Positions 24,892 through 36,205 are shown, numbered from the stretch's first letter. The stretch is DNA of 37,895 nt from Flavobacteriaceae bacterium (GCA_013043825.1 JABDNM010000241.1:1-37895), one strand, 5' to 3'. The notes: generated by a model from the sequence alone, not told the origin. A program made the numbers and translations.

Positions 24892-25096
24892 GAGATTAAT
24901 TTTTTATTAAAGGTAGCGGTAATTTTCTTTTGAAATGAATAAATAGTAGTAAAAATTCCGATTTTCAATAAAAATTAAGTCGCATTTCACCCCCCACGCT
25001 TACAGTAATTTTTTTCATCATGAAATGTGGCAAAAATCCGACTCTTTTTTCACATAATTTTGTTAATAACTTAACATCGATAAATTCCCGAAACCC

Positions 25097-25126
25097 TTGA
25101 ATTGATAGGCGATTTGGTTATATTTG
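25097..25126 (+). promoter_or_regulatory. Bacteroidetes-type promoter of gyrB
   Basis: TTG at 25097-25099, a 19-base spacer, then a perfect TATATTTG at 25119-25126. The predicted start is near 25131-25133, leaving a leader of about 33 bases to the gyrB ATG. The rest of the 273-base region upstream of gyrB (24892-25164) is AT-rich with no gene seen. Confidence 0.75.
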
Positions 25127-25137
25127 TCTGTTACTGA

Positions 25138-27105
<1,968 letters not shown>

Positions 27106-27127
27106 GTTAAGTTGAACAATACTACCG

Positions 27128-27165
27128 GGCTCATTTCGATTTCTTCGGAATGGGCCTTTGTTTTT
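27128..27165 (+). terminator. Rho-independent terminator after gyrB
   Basis: GGCTCATTTCG (27128-27138) pairs with CGGAATGGGCC (27146-27156), including two G-U pairs, with a 7-base loop. It is followed by TTTGTTTTT. It starts 22 bases after the gyrB stop and separates gyrB from mdh. Confidence 0.8.
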
Positions 27166-27198
27166 AGCGAGATGTGTCGAATTTATGGCAGATAATCG

Positions 27199-27206
27199 TA
27201 TTTTTG
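27199..27206 (+). promoter_or_regulatory. Promoter -7 element of mdh
   Basis: A perfect TATTTTTG (TAnnTTTG) lies 34 bases before the mdh ATG. No convincing TTG box is found at the expected distance upstream. With the terminator after gyrB this argues that mdh has its own promoter. Confidence 0.5.
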
Positions 27207-27240
27207 TTTTCCGAAAATTTATCAACCAAAGAAAAGTTTC

Positions 27241-28167
27241 ATGAAAGTAACAGTAGTAGGCGCAGGAGCCGTAGGTGCAAGTTGCGCCGAATATATCGCC
27301 ATCAAGGATTTTGCAAGTGAAGTAGTCCTTTTAGACATCAAAGAAGGTTATGCCGAAGGAAAGGCCATGGACTTGATGCAAACTGCCTCCTTAAATGGTT
27401 TCGATACCAGGATCACGGGTACAACCAATGATTATTCCAAGACGGCAGGAAGTGATATCTGCGTGATTACCTCAGGAATTCCGCGTAAACCTGGAATGAC
27501 CCGGGAAGAATTGATCGGGATCAACGCTGGGATCGTAAAGAGCGTTTCTGCAAGCTTGATCGAACATTCCCCGAAGACCATCATTATCGTGGTGAGTAAT
27601 CCCATGGATACGATGACCTATTTGGTACATAAAACAACAAATTTGCCCAAACACAGGATCATTGGAATGGGAGGAGCATTGGACAGTGCACGCTTCAAGT
27701 ACCGTCTGGCCGAAGCACTGGGCGCCCCCATTAGTGACGTGGACGGAATGGTGATAGGTGGACATAGTGATAAAGGAATGGTGCCTTTAACAAGATTGGC
27801 TACCAGAAACAGTGTTCCGGTTAGCAAATTCATTTCCGAAGAAAGACTTACACAGGTTAAAGAAGATACCAAAGTAGGTGGGGCAACCCTCACCAAATTG
27901 CTGGGTACTTCCGCCTGGTATGCTCCTGGAGCTGCCGTATCAGGATTGGTCCAGGCGATTGCTTGTGATCAGAAAAAGATGTTCCCATGTTCCACGTTTT
28001 TAGAAGGTGAATACGGACTCAACGACCTCTGTATCGGGGTACCTGTTATCCTGGGACGTAATGGCATTGAAAAGATCGTAGCGCTGGAATTGAACGAGGC
28101 AGAGAAAGCTCACATGGAAGAAAGTGCAGACGGAGTGAGTAAGACCAATGGTTTGCTTGAATTTTAA
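27241..28167 (+). CDS. mdh: Malate dehydrogenase (LDH-like type)
   Basis: 308 residues. The NAD-binding GAGAVG lies at 7-12 and the acidic residue Asp32 (VVLLDI) favours NAD. The substrate loop has Arg82 in GIPRKPGMTR, the marker of malate rather than lactate specificity, and Arg88. The catalytic pair is Asp148 (ALDSARF) and His175 (GGHSDKG), with Arg151 as the substrate-binding residue. It oxidises malate to oxaloacetate in the TCA cycle. It has its own promoter element and stands between gyrB and an unknown exported protein gene. Confidence 0.97.
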   Translation: MKVTVVGAGAVGASCAEYIAIKDFASEVVLLDIKEGYAEGKAMDLMQTASLNGFDTRITGTTNDYSKTAGSDICVITSGIPRKPGMTREELIGINAGIVKSVSASLIEHSPKTIIIVVSNPMDTMTYLVHKTTNLPKHRIIGMGGALDSARFKYRLAEALGAPISDVDGMVIGGHSDKGMVPLTRLATRNSVPVSKFISEERLTQVKEDTKVGGATLTKLLGTSAWYAPGAAVSGLVQAIACDQKKMFPCSTFLEGEYGLNDLCIGVPVILGRNGIEKIVALELNEAEKAHMEESADGVSKTNGLLEF

Positions 28168-28227
28168 TTGTGAGCAGATAACCATAGATTATAATTCCTA
28201 AACTACTTATTTACCGTCCTATTTTTC

Positions 28228-28235
28228 TATATTTG
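28228..28235 (+). promoter_or_regulatory. Promoter -7 element abutting the start codon of the 28240 gene
   Basis: A perfect TATATTTG ends four bases before the ATG at 28240. No clear TTG box is seen 17-23 bases upstream. If used, transcription would begin within a few bases of the ATG. Confidence 0.5.
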
Positions 28236-28239
28236 GCGC

Positions 28240-28866
28240 ATGATTTCCAAATGGTACTTTAGTGCACTCATTCTTGTCCTTGCATTCTTCGGAATAGGCC
28301 TGGAACGCAATACAGTACCAAATCAGGAAATTGTTGTACAATTCAATGGCGAAGACATCTCTTGCGAAGAGGCCAGCGATGCGGTTGAAGTCGTAATTGA
28401 CCAGCTGCGATCCATCGGTGCCGAAGGAATCCAGGTGCTACAAGATGAGCATGGTAAACTAGAGATCACTTATTACAGTGATGTCGCCGTTTCCGTTGTG
28501 AAGAATATCCTTTCTTCTAACAATAATCTCCTTCTTGTTTATAACATATTCGGTGTAGATAACGAAGAAGTTCCGGAGTTTCCTTCTCAAGGTAAATCCA
28601 CTAAGTATGTCCTGGATGTCACAGAGATCCAAGGTTCCAAAAACACCGATTTGGATGCGAATGGCTTCATACCCGAGTTGGATCCGGTTCGATGGCGGTT
28701 TTTTAACCCATCCGACTATCTCGCACAGGAGAGAATTGATTTCCGAAGCGAGAATACTACTGTAAATGTGTCTTATGTTGTGCATCGTAATAATGCACTG
28801 CACATAGACCATTCTTCTCATAACATCCCGGAGGTTCGAGCCGGGCCAGCTACTCTATGGATTTAA
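28240..28866 (+). CDS. Exported protein of unknown function between mdh and secDF
   Basis: 208 residues. The N-terminus (ISKWYFSALILVLAFFGIGL) is an uncleaved anchor or signal peptide. The following part, about 30-95, looks like a compact alpha/beta unit (EIVVQFNGEDISCEEASDAV; VVIDQLRSIGAEGIQVL; GKLEITYYSDVAVSVVKNIL) of strand-helix-strand-strand-helix type, similar in outline to a ferredoxin-like fold. The C-terminal half is polar and extended, with several His (HRNNALHIDHSSHNIPE). I do not recognise the family. It lies 231 bases upstream of secDF on the same strand with no terminator seen between, so it may be read into secDF. Confidence 0.8.
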   Translation: MISKWYFSALILVLAFFGIGLERNTVPNQEIVVQFNGEDISCEEASDAVEVVIDQLRSIGAEGIQVLQDEHGKLEITYYSDVAVSVVKNILSSNNNLLLVYNIFGVDNEEVPEFPSQGKSTKYVLDVTEIQGSKNTDLDANGFIPELDPVRWRFFNPSDYLAQERIDFRSENTTVNVSYVVHRNNALHIDHSSHNIPEVRAGPATLWI

Positions 28867-29096
28867 TGCTGTGATGATCTCCTGGACAGCGGTCGTGGGG
28901 ATTGCCAAACTGCAGTATTTAAGGATCCTAAACAAAACTTTCTGATCATGGTAGTCGAATCAATAAATGCAATTTGAGCGTTTTACCCATGATTGAAATT
29001 TCATCAAGATCATTTTAAATATTTAAAACAATTGTCGGATGGCATGGTAAAAATCAAAATTTACCTCTTCCAAATTCCGACTCAAAAAAACGAATA

Positions 29097-32000
29097 ATGC
29101 AAAATAAAGGACTAATTACCGTATTTGCGCTGCTCTTTGGAATGGTGAGCTTATACCAACTCTCCTTCACTTTCATTGCGACCAGTGTAGAGAACGATGC
29201 CAAGGAGTACGCCAAAAGTGCGTATCCGGACACCGAACCTAAAGAACGTGCCCGGGCCGAAATAAATTACCTGGATTCTGTCGCTACTGTGGAGAAATTT
29301 CTGGGAATCGACTATAAAACGGCAAAAGAAAAAGAGCTGAAACGTGGGTTAGACCTGAAAGGGGGGATCAACGTGATCCTGCAGGTCTCGGTCAAGGATA
29401 TCTTGAGCGGCTTGGCTAACGATAGTAAGAATGGTGCATTCACACAAGCATTACAGGGTGCAGATCAACTTCAGAAACAAGAACAGGAGACCTACCTTGA
29501 ATCATTCTTTACGGCGTTCGAAGCCCTCCCTGGCGACAACAGGTTGGCGTCTCCGGAGATCTTTTTCAACAAAAACCTGGAAGGACAAATTGAAAGTAAT
29601 TTCACTAATGACCAGGTGAAAAGTGTACTTGAACGTAAGATCGATGAAGCCATCGAATCTGCCTTTGAAGTCTTGCGAAAGCGTATAGATAAGTTTGGTG
29701 TTACGCAACCAAACCTGCAACGATTGGGGAACTCCGGTAGAATTTTAGTGGAGTTACCAGGCGCTAAAGATGTTGAGCGTGTTACCAAATTGGTGCAGCA
29801 AACGGCCCAACTGGAGTTCTGGGATGTGGTCAAGTCTGAAGACATTGTGCCTTTCATCCTGGAGGCAGATAAAAAATTGAGTGAAATCCTCACCCCGAAA
29901 GAGGAGGAAACGGAAGGTGAAGCAGTCACAGATACAACTGAAACTACCACCGATGCGATTGACGAGCTATTAGGGGGAGAAGAAGTGGAAGATTCATCGA
30001 GCGATACAGCAAGTCCGATCACGTCGCTCATAACTGCAGAACAGGCTAGTAATCCCGGGATCTTTAGCTTTAGATTGAAGGACACGGCAACCGTTAACAG
30101 TTACCTGAGAATGCCACAGGTAAGAGCATTGCTTTCAAGCGATCTTAGATATACCAAATTTGTATGGAGCCGTCCGGAATTGAATGAAACCCTGGGCGAA
30201 GAGATCACAGGACTTTATGCGTTGAAAGGAAATCGCGATGACAAAGCTCCCTTGAGTGGAGGTGTTATCACCGATGCGCAGCAATCGTATACACCTGCAG
30301 GGGAGGTTTCGGTAACCATGCAGATGAATGGGACCGGAGCAAAGATCTGGGAGGATATGACCGAGTATGCGTACGGAAACCAAAGTCAGATCGCCGTGGT
30401 ACTGGACGACATTGTCTATTCTGCGCCAGGGGTAAATAGCGGAAAGATCTCTGGTGGTCGTTCCGAGATCTCGGGTGATTTTTCCATCACCGAAGGACAG
30501 GATTTAGCGAATGTACTTCGAGCCGGTAAGTTACCGGCTTCGGCAGATATCATCCAGGCCGAAGTAGTAGGACCCACATTAGGTCAGGAAGCGATCCGAA
30601 GTGGCTTGTTATCGTTTATGATCGCCCTTGGACTGGTATTGATCTGGATGATTTTTTACTACGGAAAAGCGGGAGCCTTTGCCGACGTTGCCCTTGTGGT
30701 GAATATCCTTTTCATCCTGGGAATTCTACTGTCCTTTCAGGCCGTTCTTACCTTACCGGGTATCGCGGGTATTGTATTGACGATCGGTATTTCGGTGGAT
30801 GCGAACGTGCTAATTTTTGAGAGGATACGCGAAGAACTTGCAAAGGGGAAATCGCAGCGTGATTCAATTAAAGATGGATTTAACAATGCCTTGTCTTCCA
30901 TCCTTGATGCCAACATTACCACCGGTCTTACCGGGTTAATTCTTTTGGTCTTCGGAACAGGACCCATCAAAGGATTTGCAGTAACCTTACTGGCGGGTAT
31001 ATGTACCTCTTTGTTCACTGCAATTTTTATTACAAGACTGTTCGTGGATGGATATACCAAGAACGGAAAGCCATTGACATGTTCTACGGCGTTAACCAAG
31101 AACTTGTTCAAGAATGTTAACATTGACTTCTTGAGAAAACGCAAGATCGCCTATGTGATCTCCGGAATTTTGATCGCGACTAGTCTGGGATCTCTATTCA
31201 CGGTAGGTCTCAATCAAGGAATTGACTTCGTAGGAGGAAGAACCTATACGGTTCGCTTCGATAAGGATGTGAACTCGACCGAGATTCAAAATGATATGAT
31301 CGCGGTGTTTGGTAGTGCGGAGGCAAAGACTTATGGAGGGGACAATCAATTAAAGATCACAACCAAGTTCAAAGTTGATGAGACCGGTTCCGAGGTGGAC
31401 CGAGAGATCGAGAACATGCTATTTGAAGGACTGAAACCTAATCTCCCGGACGGAATGACCTATGAAGAATTCATTGCCGATGATGAGGCCAAGGAAGCAG
31501 GGAGGATGGAATATTATAAAGTTAGTCCGACGATCGCCGATGATATCAAAAAATCGTCCTTTTGGGCGGTCCTCGGATCGTTGGTCGTGGTTTTCCTTTA
31601 TATCCTTCTGCGATTTAGAAGATGGCAATTTAGTTTGGGAGCAGTTGCCGCCGTATTTCACGATGTATTGTTGGTGTTGGGGATCTTCTCACTTACCTAC
31701 AAGATCATGCCATTCAACATGGAGATAGACCAATCGTTTATCGCGGCTATCCTAACGGTAATTGGTTATTCCCTGAATGATACGGTGGTTGTTTTCGACC
31801 GGATCCGTGAATTTTTCAACGACCATCCGGGGTGGAAGATGAACAGGATCATTAATTCGGCCCTGAACAGTACCTTGAGCCGTACGTTGAATACGTCCTT
31901 AACTACTTTAATCGTGTTACTGACCATCTTTATATTAGGGGCGGAATCCATCCGTGGATTGATCTTTGCGTTGATTGTTGGGGTGTTGGTAGGTACCTAT

Positions 32001-32105
32001 TCCTCCCTGTTTATCGCAACTCCGGTATTTTACGATACCGTTAAGAAGCGTGGTATCGATCTTACCGATAAAAAAGATGAGGAAGACGAGGAAGTTGGAA
32101 AATAG
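29097..32105 (+). CDS. secDF: Protein translocase accessory subunit SecDF (SecD-SecF fusion)
   Basis: 1002 residues. The SecD half has the GLDLKGG motif at 84-90, a large periplasmic domain and six membrane segments from about residue 500, including the functional Asp568 in SVDANVLIFERIREE. The SecF half starts near residue 670 (NQGIDFVGGRTYTVRFD) and has Asp895 in LNDTVVVFDRIREFF. Family knowledge: these aspartates and the following arginines form the proton path that powers release of exported proteins from SecYEG. Within the periplasmic part, about 265-305, is a long acidic, Glu/Thr/Ser-rich insert (EEETEGEAVTDTTETTTDAI). The 230-base region before it (28867-29096) shows no gene and no clear TAnnTTTG element. 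A bidirectional terminator follows. Confidence 0.97.
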   Translation: MQNKGLITVFALLFGMVSLYQLSFTFIATSVENDAKEYAKSAYPDTEPKERARAEINYLDSVATVEKFLGIDYKTAKEKELKRGLDLKGGINVILQVSVKDILSGLANDSKNGAFTQALQGADQLQKQEQETYLESFFTAFEALPGDNRLASPEIFFNKNLEGQIESNFTNDQVKSVLERKIDEAIESAFEVLRKRIDKFGVTQPNLQRLGNSGRILVELPGAKDVERVTKLVQQTAQLEFWDVVKSEDIVPFILEADKKLSEILTPKEEETEGEAVTDTTETTTDAIDELLGGEEVEDSSSDTASPITSLITAEQASNPGIFSFRLKDTATVNSYLRMPQVRALLSSDLRYTKFVWSRPELNETLGEEITGLYALKGNRDDKAPLSGGVITDAQQSYTPAGEVSVTMQMNGTGAKIWEDMTEYAYGNQSQIAVVLDDIVYSAPGVNSGKISGGRSEISGDFSITEGQDLANVLRAGKLPASADIIQAEVVGPTLGQEAIRSGLLSFMIALGLVLIWMIFYYGKAGAFADVALVVNILFILGILLSFQAVLTLPGIAGIVLTIGISVDANVLIFERIREELAKGKSQRDSIKDGFNNALSSILDANITTGLTGLILLVFGTGPIKGFAVTLLAGICTSLFTAIFITRLFVDGYTKNGKPLTCSTALTKNLFKNVNIDFLRKRKIAYVISGILIATSLGSLFTVGLNQGIDFVGGRTYTVRFDKDVNSTEIQNDMIAVFGSAEAKTYGGDNQLKITTKFKVDETGSEVDREIENMLFEGLKPNLPDGMTYEEFIADDEAKEAGRMEYYKVSPTIADDIKKSSFWAVLGSLVVVFLYILLRFRRWQFSLGAVAAVFHDVLLVLGIFSLTYKIMPFNMEIDQSFIAAILTVIGYSLNDTVVVFDRIREFFNDHPGWKMNRIINSALNSTLSRTLNTSLTTLIVLLTIFILGAESIRGLIFALIVGVLVGTYSSLFIATPVFYDTVKKRGIDLTDKKDEEDEEVGK

Positions 32106-32123
32106 TTTCAGATTCTATTAAAT

Positions 32124-32157
32124 AAAAAAGCCCGCGAATCGTAAGCGGGCTTTTTTT
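32124..32157. terminator. Bidirectional rho-independent terminator between secDF and DUF192 gene
   Basis: AAAAAAGCCCGC (32124-32135) pairs with GCGGGCTTTTTT (32145-32156) around a 9-base loop, with a T-run on plus and on minus. It serves secDF on plus. On minus it overlaps the stop codon of the DUF192 gene. Confidence 0.92.
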
Positions 32158-32653
32158 ATTGCTTTATTGTGGATTTTCTGAAGTCCATTATATCTCCCGG
32201 TTCCAGGCCCCATTGATCTGTGAGTCCTGCATTTACTTCCAGTACATATTTGGCAGGCCCTTCCGAAGGTAATGATGCCTTGTCGAAAGGCTTGGCATTT
32301 TTTTGAATGCTCACCACCTTGTTTTCAGCATTTAGAAAAATAATGTCTAAGGCAAACTGGGTGTTCTTCATATAAAACGAGCGCGGTCGCTCATCTTCAA
32401 AAATAAACAGCATGCCACGATCCGATAGCATGCTCTTGCGATACATCAAACCGGTTTGAGTCTCGTAATCTGTATTCGCGATCTCAATATCAAGTTTCAC
32501 CAACAAGGAATCGTTATCGGATTTTTTCAAGTTCAATTCTCCTTCTTTCTTAAAGCTCACTTCTTTTGTTAGCACTTTATTATCCTTGTCTTTACAGCTA
32601 TTGGACTGAAGCATCATGGCTACCAGGACCGCTGCTATCCATCTCATTTTCAT
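32156..32653 (-). CDS. DUF192 lipoprotein
   Basis: 165 residues. A signal peptide with Cys20 (MLQSNSC) indicates a lipoprotein. The DUF192 domain spans about 45-160: KLDIEIANTDYETQTGLMYR, DRGMLFIFEDERPRSFYMKN, TQFALDIIFLNAENKVVSIQ and then KYVLEVNAG. These are the standard motifs of this small beta-barrel family, whose function is not established. The gene begins one base after the lgt stop, so it is translated from the same message as the enzyme that would lipidate it. Its stop overlaps the terminator T-run. Confidence 0.93.
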   Translation of the reverse strand: MKMRWIAAVLVAMMLQSNSCKDKDNKVLTKEVSFKKEGELNLKKSDNDSLLVKLDIEIANTDYETQTGLMYRKSMLSDRGMLFIFEDERPRSFYMKNTQFALDIIFLNAENKVVSIQKNAKPFDKASLPSEGPAKYVLEVNAGLTDQWGLEPGDIMDFRKSTIKQ

Positions 32654-32654
32654 A

Positions 32655-33485
32655 TCAAGCTATTTTTTTACCGCGGGATTTCAACATGAAATATGCCCCG
32701 GCAATGATGAACGGGATGCTTAACCATTGTCCTGTTGACAAGGCATCTCCTAAATATTCTTCGAATCCGCCTTGGCTCTTTTTGAAGAACTCCACTACAA
32801 ATCGAACACTCCATAACAATACTAGAAACAGGCCAAACAAATAGCCTAGTTGCTGTTTTTTATCCGTCTTCCAATAGGTGAACCATAGAATGAGAAAGAC
32901 GAATACATAACCAATGGACTCATACAATTGCGCAGGATGGCGCGGGAAATCTTCTCCCAATTTGGCGAAGATCACCCCATAATCACTGTTGGTTGCTTTG
33001 CCGATGATTTCAGAATTCATAAAATTCCCGATCCGAACCAAGATTGCACCAAATGCGACAGGGATCACAACACGATCCAGGATCCATAGCAATGGCATTT
33101 TCAGCACCCGCTTATAATAAATGAACATGGCGATGATAACTCCTATAGCGGCTCCGTGACTCGCCAGTCCCCGAAACCCGGTCACTTTAAATCCATCCAC
33201 AGTTGAAATGGGTAGGATGACCGCGAGGGGATCTTCCGAAATAAGTTCCGGCTGGTAAAATAGTACATGGCCCAGCCTTGCACCAAGCAGTATTGCCAGC
33301 ACCATATAGATAAATAGACTGTCCAGCTTCTCTAAAGGAACGCCTTCTTTCTTATAAATACTCTTCATCATAAACCAACCGGCCACGAAAGAGATCACGA
33401 ACATCAGGCTATAGTACTGAATGGTATAAAATCCCAGATCAATGCCTTCGGTTGGATTCCAGGTAAAACTTAATAAGTGTGTCAT
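32655..33485 (-). CDS. lgt: Prolipoprotein diacylglyceryl transferase Lgt
   Basis: 276 residues, seven membrane segments. Key motifs: GARLGHVLFY at 68-77, GFRGLASHGA with His110, ILVRIGNFMNSEIIG at 148-162 (Arg151 corresponds to the essential Arg143 of E. coli), and HPAQLYES at 183-190. It transfers diacylglycerol from phosphatidylglycerol to the lipobox Cys of prolipoproteins, the first step of lipoprotein maturation. The many lipoproteins encoded in this window would be its substrates. It follows yidD by 93 bases. A TATATTTA element in that gap, with a TTTG 23 bases before it, may give it an extra promoter. Confidence 0.96.
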   Translation of the reverse strand: MTHLLSFTWNPTEGIDLGFYTIQYYSLMFVISFVAGWFMMKSIYKKEGVPLEKLDSLFIYMVLAILLGARLGHVLFYQPELISEDPLAVILPISTVDGFKVTGFRGLASHGAAIGVIIAMFIYYKRVLKMPLLWILDRVVIPVAFGAILVRIGNFMNSEIIGKATNSDYGVIFAKLGEDFPRHPAQLYESIGYVFVFLILWFTYWKTDKKQQLGYLFGLFLVLLWSVRFVVEFFKKSQGGFEEYLGDALSTGQWLSIPFIIAGAYFMLKSRGKKIA

Positions 33486-33578
33486 GAATGCATGGTTTGT
33501 TCAGAATCTTCAATGATGAATTTTTCGAAGCAGCGTAAATATAAAAAAGGCCGGAGTAAATCTCAGCAAATATTTCGA

Positions 33579-33833
33579 CTAATTCTCAGACTTTCGCTTG
33601 TTGGCTTTGGTACTAGGGACAGGATCATAACCTTCTCCACCCCATGGATGGCAGCTTCCAATACGTTTAATCGACAATAATCCTCCTCTCCACAAGCCAT
33701 GCTTTTGGAGTGCTTCCACGGTATAATGGGAACAGGTAGGTTCATAGCGGCAGGTCGATGGGAATAATGGCGAGATGAGCTTTTGATATACCCTTACCAG
33801 GAAAATGAACGGGTATGTTAAGACTTTTTTCAA
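33579..33833 (-). CDS. yidD: Membrane protein insertion efficiency factor YidD
   Basis: 84 residues, normal length. The amphipathic N-terminus ([20 protein letters not shown]) and the conserved Cys/aromatic motif [20 protein letters not shown] (Cys28, Cys34) are present. The end [20 protein letters not shown] (Cys61) completes the family signature. YidD is thought to assist YidC/Sec-dependent insertion of inner-membrane proteins. In many bacteria it sits with rpmH-rnpA-yidC; here it lies instead between cysS and lgt, 10 bases after the cysS stop. This is a translocated arrangement that I believe is common in flavobacteria. Confidence 0.96.
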   Translation of the reverse strand: MKKVLTYPFIFLVRVYQKLISPLFPSTCRYEPTCSHYTVEALQKHGLWRGGLLSIKRIGSCHPWGGEGYDPVPSTKANKRKSEN

Positions 33834-33843
33834 TTGAACTGTT

Positions 33844-35328
33844 TTAATTCAACGAATAAGTCGTACCGTCCTTCCCGTCCTTAAGCTTAATTCCTAAATC
33901 CTGCAATTGGTCTCGAATTCGATCGCTGGTTGCAAAATCCTTGTTCGCCCGGGCCTGATCACGCAATGTGATTAACAATTCTACGGTTCCGCCTAATTGA
34001 TTTGTGTCCATCTCGTTTCCTTCCGAAACGTCAACGAGACCTAGCACATCGAATAGGAACGCATGCAATGTTGAGTGAAGAAGTTGAAGATCCTCCCCAC
34101 TAATAGTTGCAGATTCTTCTTTCACCGAATTGATAAATTTGGCTGCCTCGAAAAGTTGAGCGATAAGAATAGGACTATTGAAATCATCGTTCATGGCATC
34201 GTAACAGCCCTGTCTCCAGGTCTCAACATCGAAGGTGCTGGTCTTTGATTTTTCCAGCGAATCCAGACTTTTATAAGCTTGTATCAATCTATAAAATCCT
34301 TTTTCTGAAGCTTCCAGTGCATCTTTGGAGAAATCGAGGATACTTCTATAATGAGCCTGGTACATAAAAAACTTTGCCACTGTGGGAGAAAATGCCTTGT
34401 TCAACAGGTCATTTTCACCACTGAATAACTCATGGGGAAGTATGCTGTTTCCTGTTGACTTCGCCATTTTCTTGCCGTTCAATGTAAGCATATTTGCGTG
34501 CATCCAAATATTTACCGGTGATTCATTATTGCAAGCTTCGGCCTGTGCGATCTCGCATTCATGGTGCGGGAACTTAAGGTCCATCCCTCCTCCGTGAATA
34601 TCGAATTGAGTTCCCAGATACTTGGTGCTCATTGCCGTACATTCCAAATGCCATCCCGGGAAACCATCGCTCCAGGGTGAAGGCCATCGCATGATATGCT
34701 GAGTTTCGGCTTTCTTCCATAAGGCGAAATCCTGGGGATTCTTCTTCTCAGATTGGGCGGCCAGTTCACGCGTATTAGCGATCATGTCCTCCAACTGCCT
34801 TCCACTTAATTTTCCGTAATGATTAGACTCATTGAACTTAACAACATCGAAATAAACGCTGCCATTTTTTTCATAGGCGAACCCTGCCTCCATAATCTTT
34901 TCAATGATTTGAATTTGTTCAATGATATGGCCGGTGGCCGTGGGTTCGATGCTGGGAGGAAGTGCATTAAACAAACGCATCACATTGTGAAAATCCACGG
35001 AATACTTCTGAACTACTTCCATGGGCTCCAGCTGTTCTAGACGAGCCTTTTTCAGAATGGGATCATCGCCGCTTTCACCATCATTTTCAAGGTGACCTGC
35101 ATCGGTGATGTTACGAACGTAGCGAACCTTATATCCCAAATGCTTCAGGTAACGAAATACCAAATCGAAGGAAAGGAAGGTTCGGCAATTTCCAAGGTGC
35201 ACGTTACTATAAACCGTGGGCCCGCAAACATACATGCCAACTGCACCCGGATGAATGGGTTCGAACTTCTCTTTGGTTTTGCTGAGTGAATTATAGATGG
35301 ATAACTCCTGATGTTCGTATAAGTTCAT
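33844..35328 (-). CDS. cysS: Cysteinyl-tRNA synthetase
   Basis: 494 residues. The class I HIGH motif is HLGN at 44-47 and KMSKS is KMAKS at 287-291. The zinc ligands that select cysteine are C35 (MYVCGPTVY), C230 (WHLECTAMS), H255 and E259 ([10 protein letters not shown]). The C-terminal part (about 430-494) is the helical anticodon-binding end. It charges tRNA-Cys. It begins 50 bases after folE, with a TAACTTTA element in that gap on the minus strand, so it may have a promoter of its own inside the folE-cysS-yidD-lgt-DUF192 run. Confidence 0.98.
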   Translation of the reverse strand: MNLYEHQELSIYNSLSKTKEKFEPIHPGAVGMYVCGPTVYSNVHLGNCRTFLSFDLVFRYLKHLGYKVRYVRNITDAGHLENDGESGDDPILKKARLEQLEPMEVVQKYSVDFHNVMRLFNALPPSIEPTATGHIIEQIQIIEKIMEAGFAYEKNGSVYFDVVKFNESNHYGKLSGRQLEDMIANTRELAAQSEKKNPQDFALWKKAETQHIMRWPSPWSDGFPGWHLECTAMSTKYLGTQFDIHGGGMDLKFPHHECEIAQAEACNNESPVNIWMHANMLTLNGKKMAKSTGNSILPHELFSGENDLLNKAFSPTVAKFFMYQAHYRSILDFSKDALEASEKGFYRLIQAYKSLDSLEKSKTSTFDVETWRQGCYDAMNDDFNSPILIAQLFEAAKFINSVKEESATISGEDLQLLHSTLHAFLFDVLGLVDVSEGNEMDTNQLGGTVELLITLRDQARANKDFATSDRIRDQLQDLGIKLKDGKDGTTYSLN

Positions 35329-35378
35329 GAAATAGACTTGTGGCTGGCAGACCGTTTGGTTTAGAATTTAAAGTTAGA

Positions 35379-36056
35379 TTAAAATTCGGTTTCCATTTTT
35401 ATATAATCCAGAAATTCACGACGGGTTTTGTCCTCTTTGAACTTTCCTCCAAATTCACTGGTAACCGTACTACTATCAATATCACGTATTCCGCGTGAAT
35501 TAACGCATAAGTGCTTTGCGTCGATCACGCAAGCCACATCGTCGGTTCCCAGAATATGTTGTAACTCTTTTACAATTTGAATTGTAAGCCGCTCCTGAAC
35601 CTGAGGACGTTTCGCAAAATAATCTACTATTCGATTCATTTTGGACAATCCTACTACTGTTCCGTTCGAGATATAGGCAATATGTGCTTTTCCCACAATT
35701 GGAAGTAAATGATGCTCACAAGTGGAGTAGAGGGTGATATTCTTCTCGACCAGCATCTCTCCGTATTTGTACTTGTTATCAAAGGTGGAAGCTTTGGGTC
35801 GACGGTCTGGATGAAGCCCTCCAAAGATCTCCTGTACGAACATCTTGGCAACTCTTGTTGGAGTTCCTTTCAAACTATCGTCTGTGAGATCCATTCCTAA
35901 TGTTTTAAGAATATTGGTCACATCCTGTTTAATTGCTGAAATCTTCTCAATATCACTCATCTCAAATGCATCTGCCCGCAGCGGGGTATCGCTAGACGTT
36001 CCTACATGGTCATTGCCAAGTGCCTCGATCTCCTTCAATTGTTTCTCTAAATCCAT
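35379..36056 (-). CDS. folE: GTP cyclohydrolase I
   Basis: 225 residues. Zinc ligands are C113 and H116 (STCEHHLLPI) and C184 (AKHLCVNSRGI), in the order seen in type IA enzymes. The signature SKMNRIVDYFAKRPQVQERL is complete. It converts GTP to dihydroneopterin triphosphate, the first step of folate synthesis and also of the queuosine precursor that QueE uses later. The 5' region carries a good TATCTTTG element. The gene is the first of a five-gene minus-strand run. Confidence 0.97.
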   Translation of the reverse strand: MDLEKQLKEIEALGNDHVGTSSDTPLRADAFEMSDIEKISAIKQDVTNILKTLGMDLTDDSLKGTPTRVAKMFVQEIFGGLHPDRRPKASTFDNKYKYGEMLVEKNITLYSTCEHHLLPIVGKAHIAYISNGTVVGLSKMNRIVDYFAKRPQVQERLTIQIVKELQHILGTDDVACVIDAKHLCVNSRGIRDIDSSTVTSEFGGKFKEDKTRREFLDYIKMETEF

Positions 36057-36090
36057 TCCAAAGGTTTAAATGCTGTTTCACAACAACGCG

Positions 36091-36098
36091 CAAAGATA
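36091..36098 (-). promoter_or_regulatory. Promoter -7 element of folE
   Basis: A perfect TATCTTTG on the minus strand lies 34 bases before the folE ATG, predicting a leader of about 30 bases. The -33 box is only weakly present (TTT). Confidence 0.55.
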
Positions 36099-36205
36099 CG
36101 TATATCCATAATCTCATAAAAATATAAGGAATCGGTTTTTAGGCCGCATAAAATCAGTGTTTTCATAAAAATTTCTTAAATTTCCGCGATCATACCCAAA
36201 AAATC

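Noticed and set aside
29492-30085. 197-codon open frame antisense to secDF
   Set aside because: Ser-rich composition that follows from the codons of the secDF insert on the other strand.
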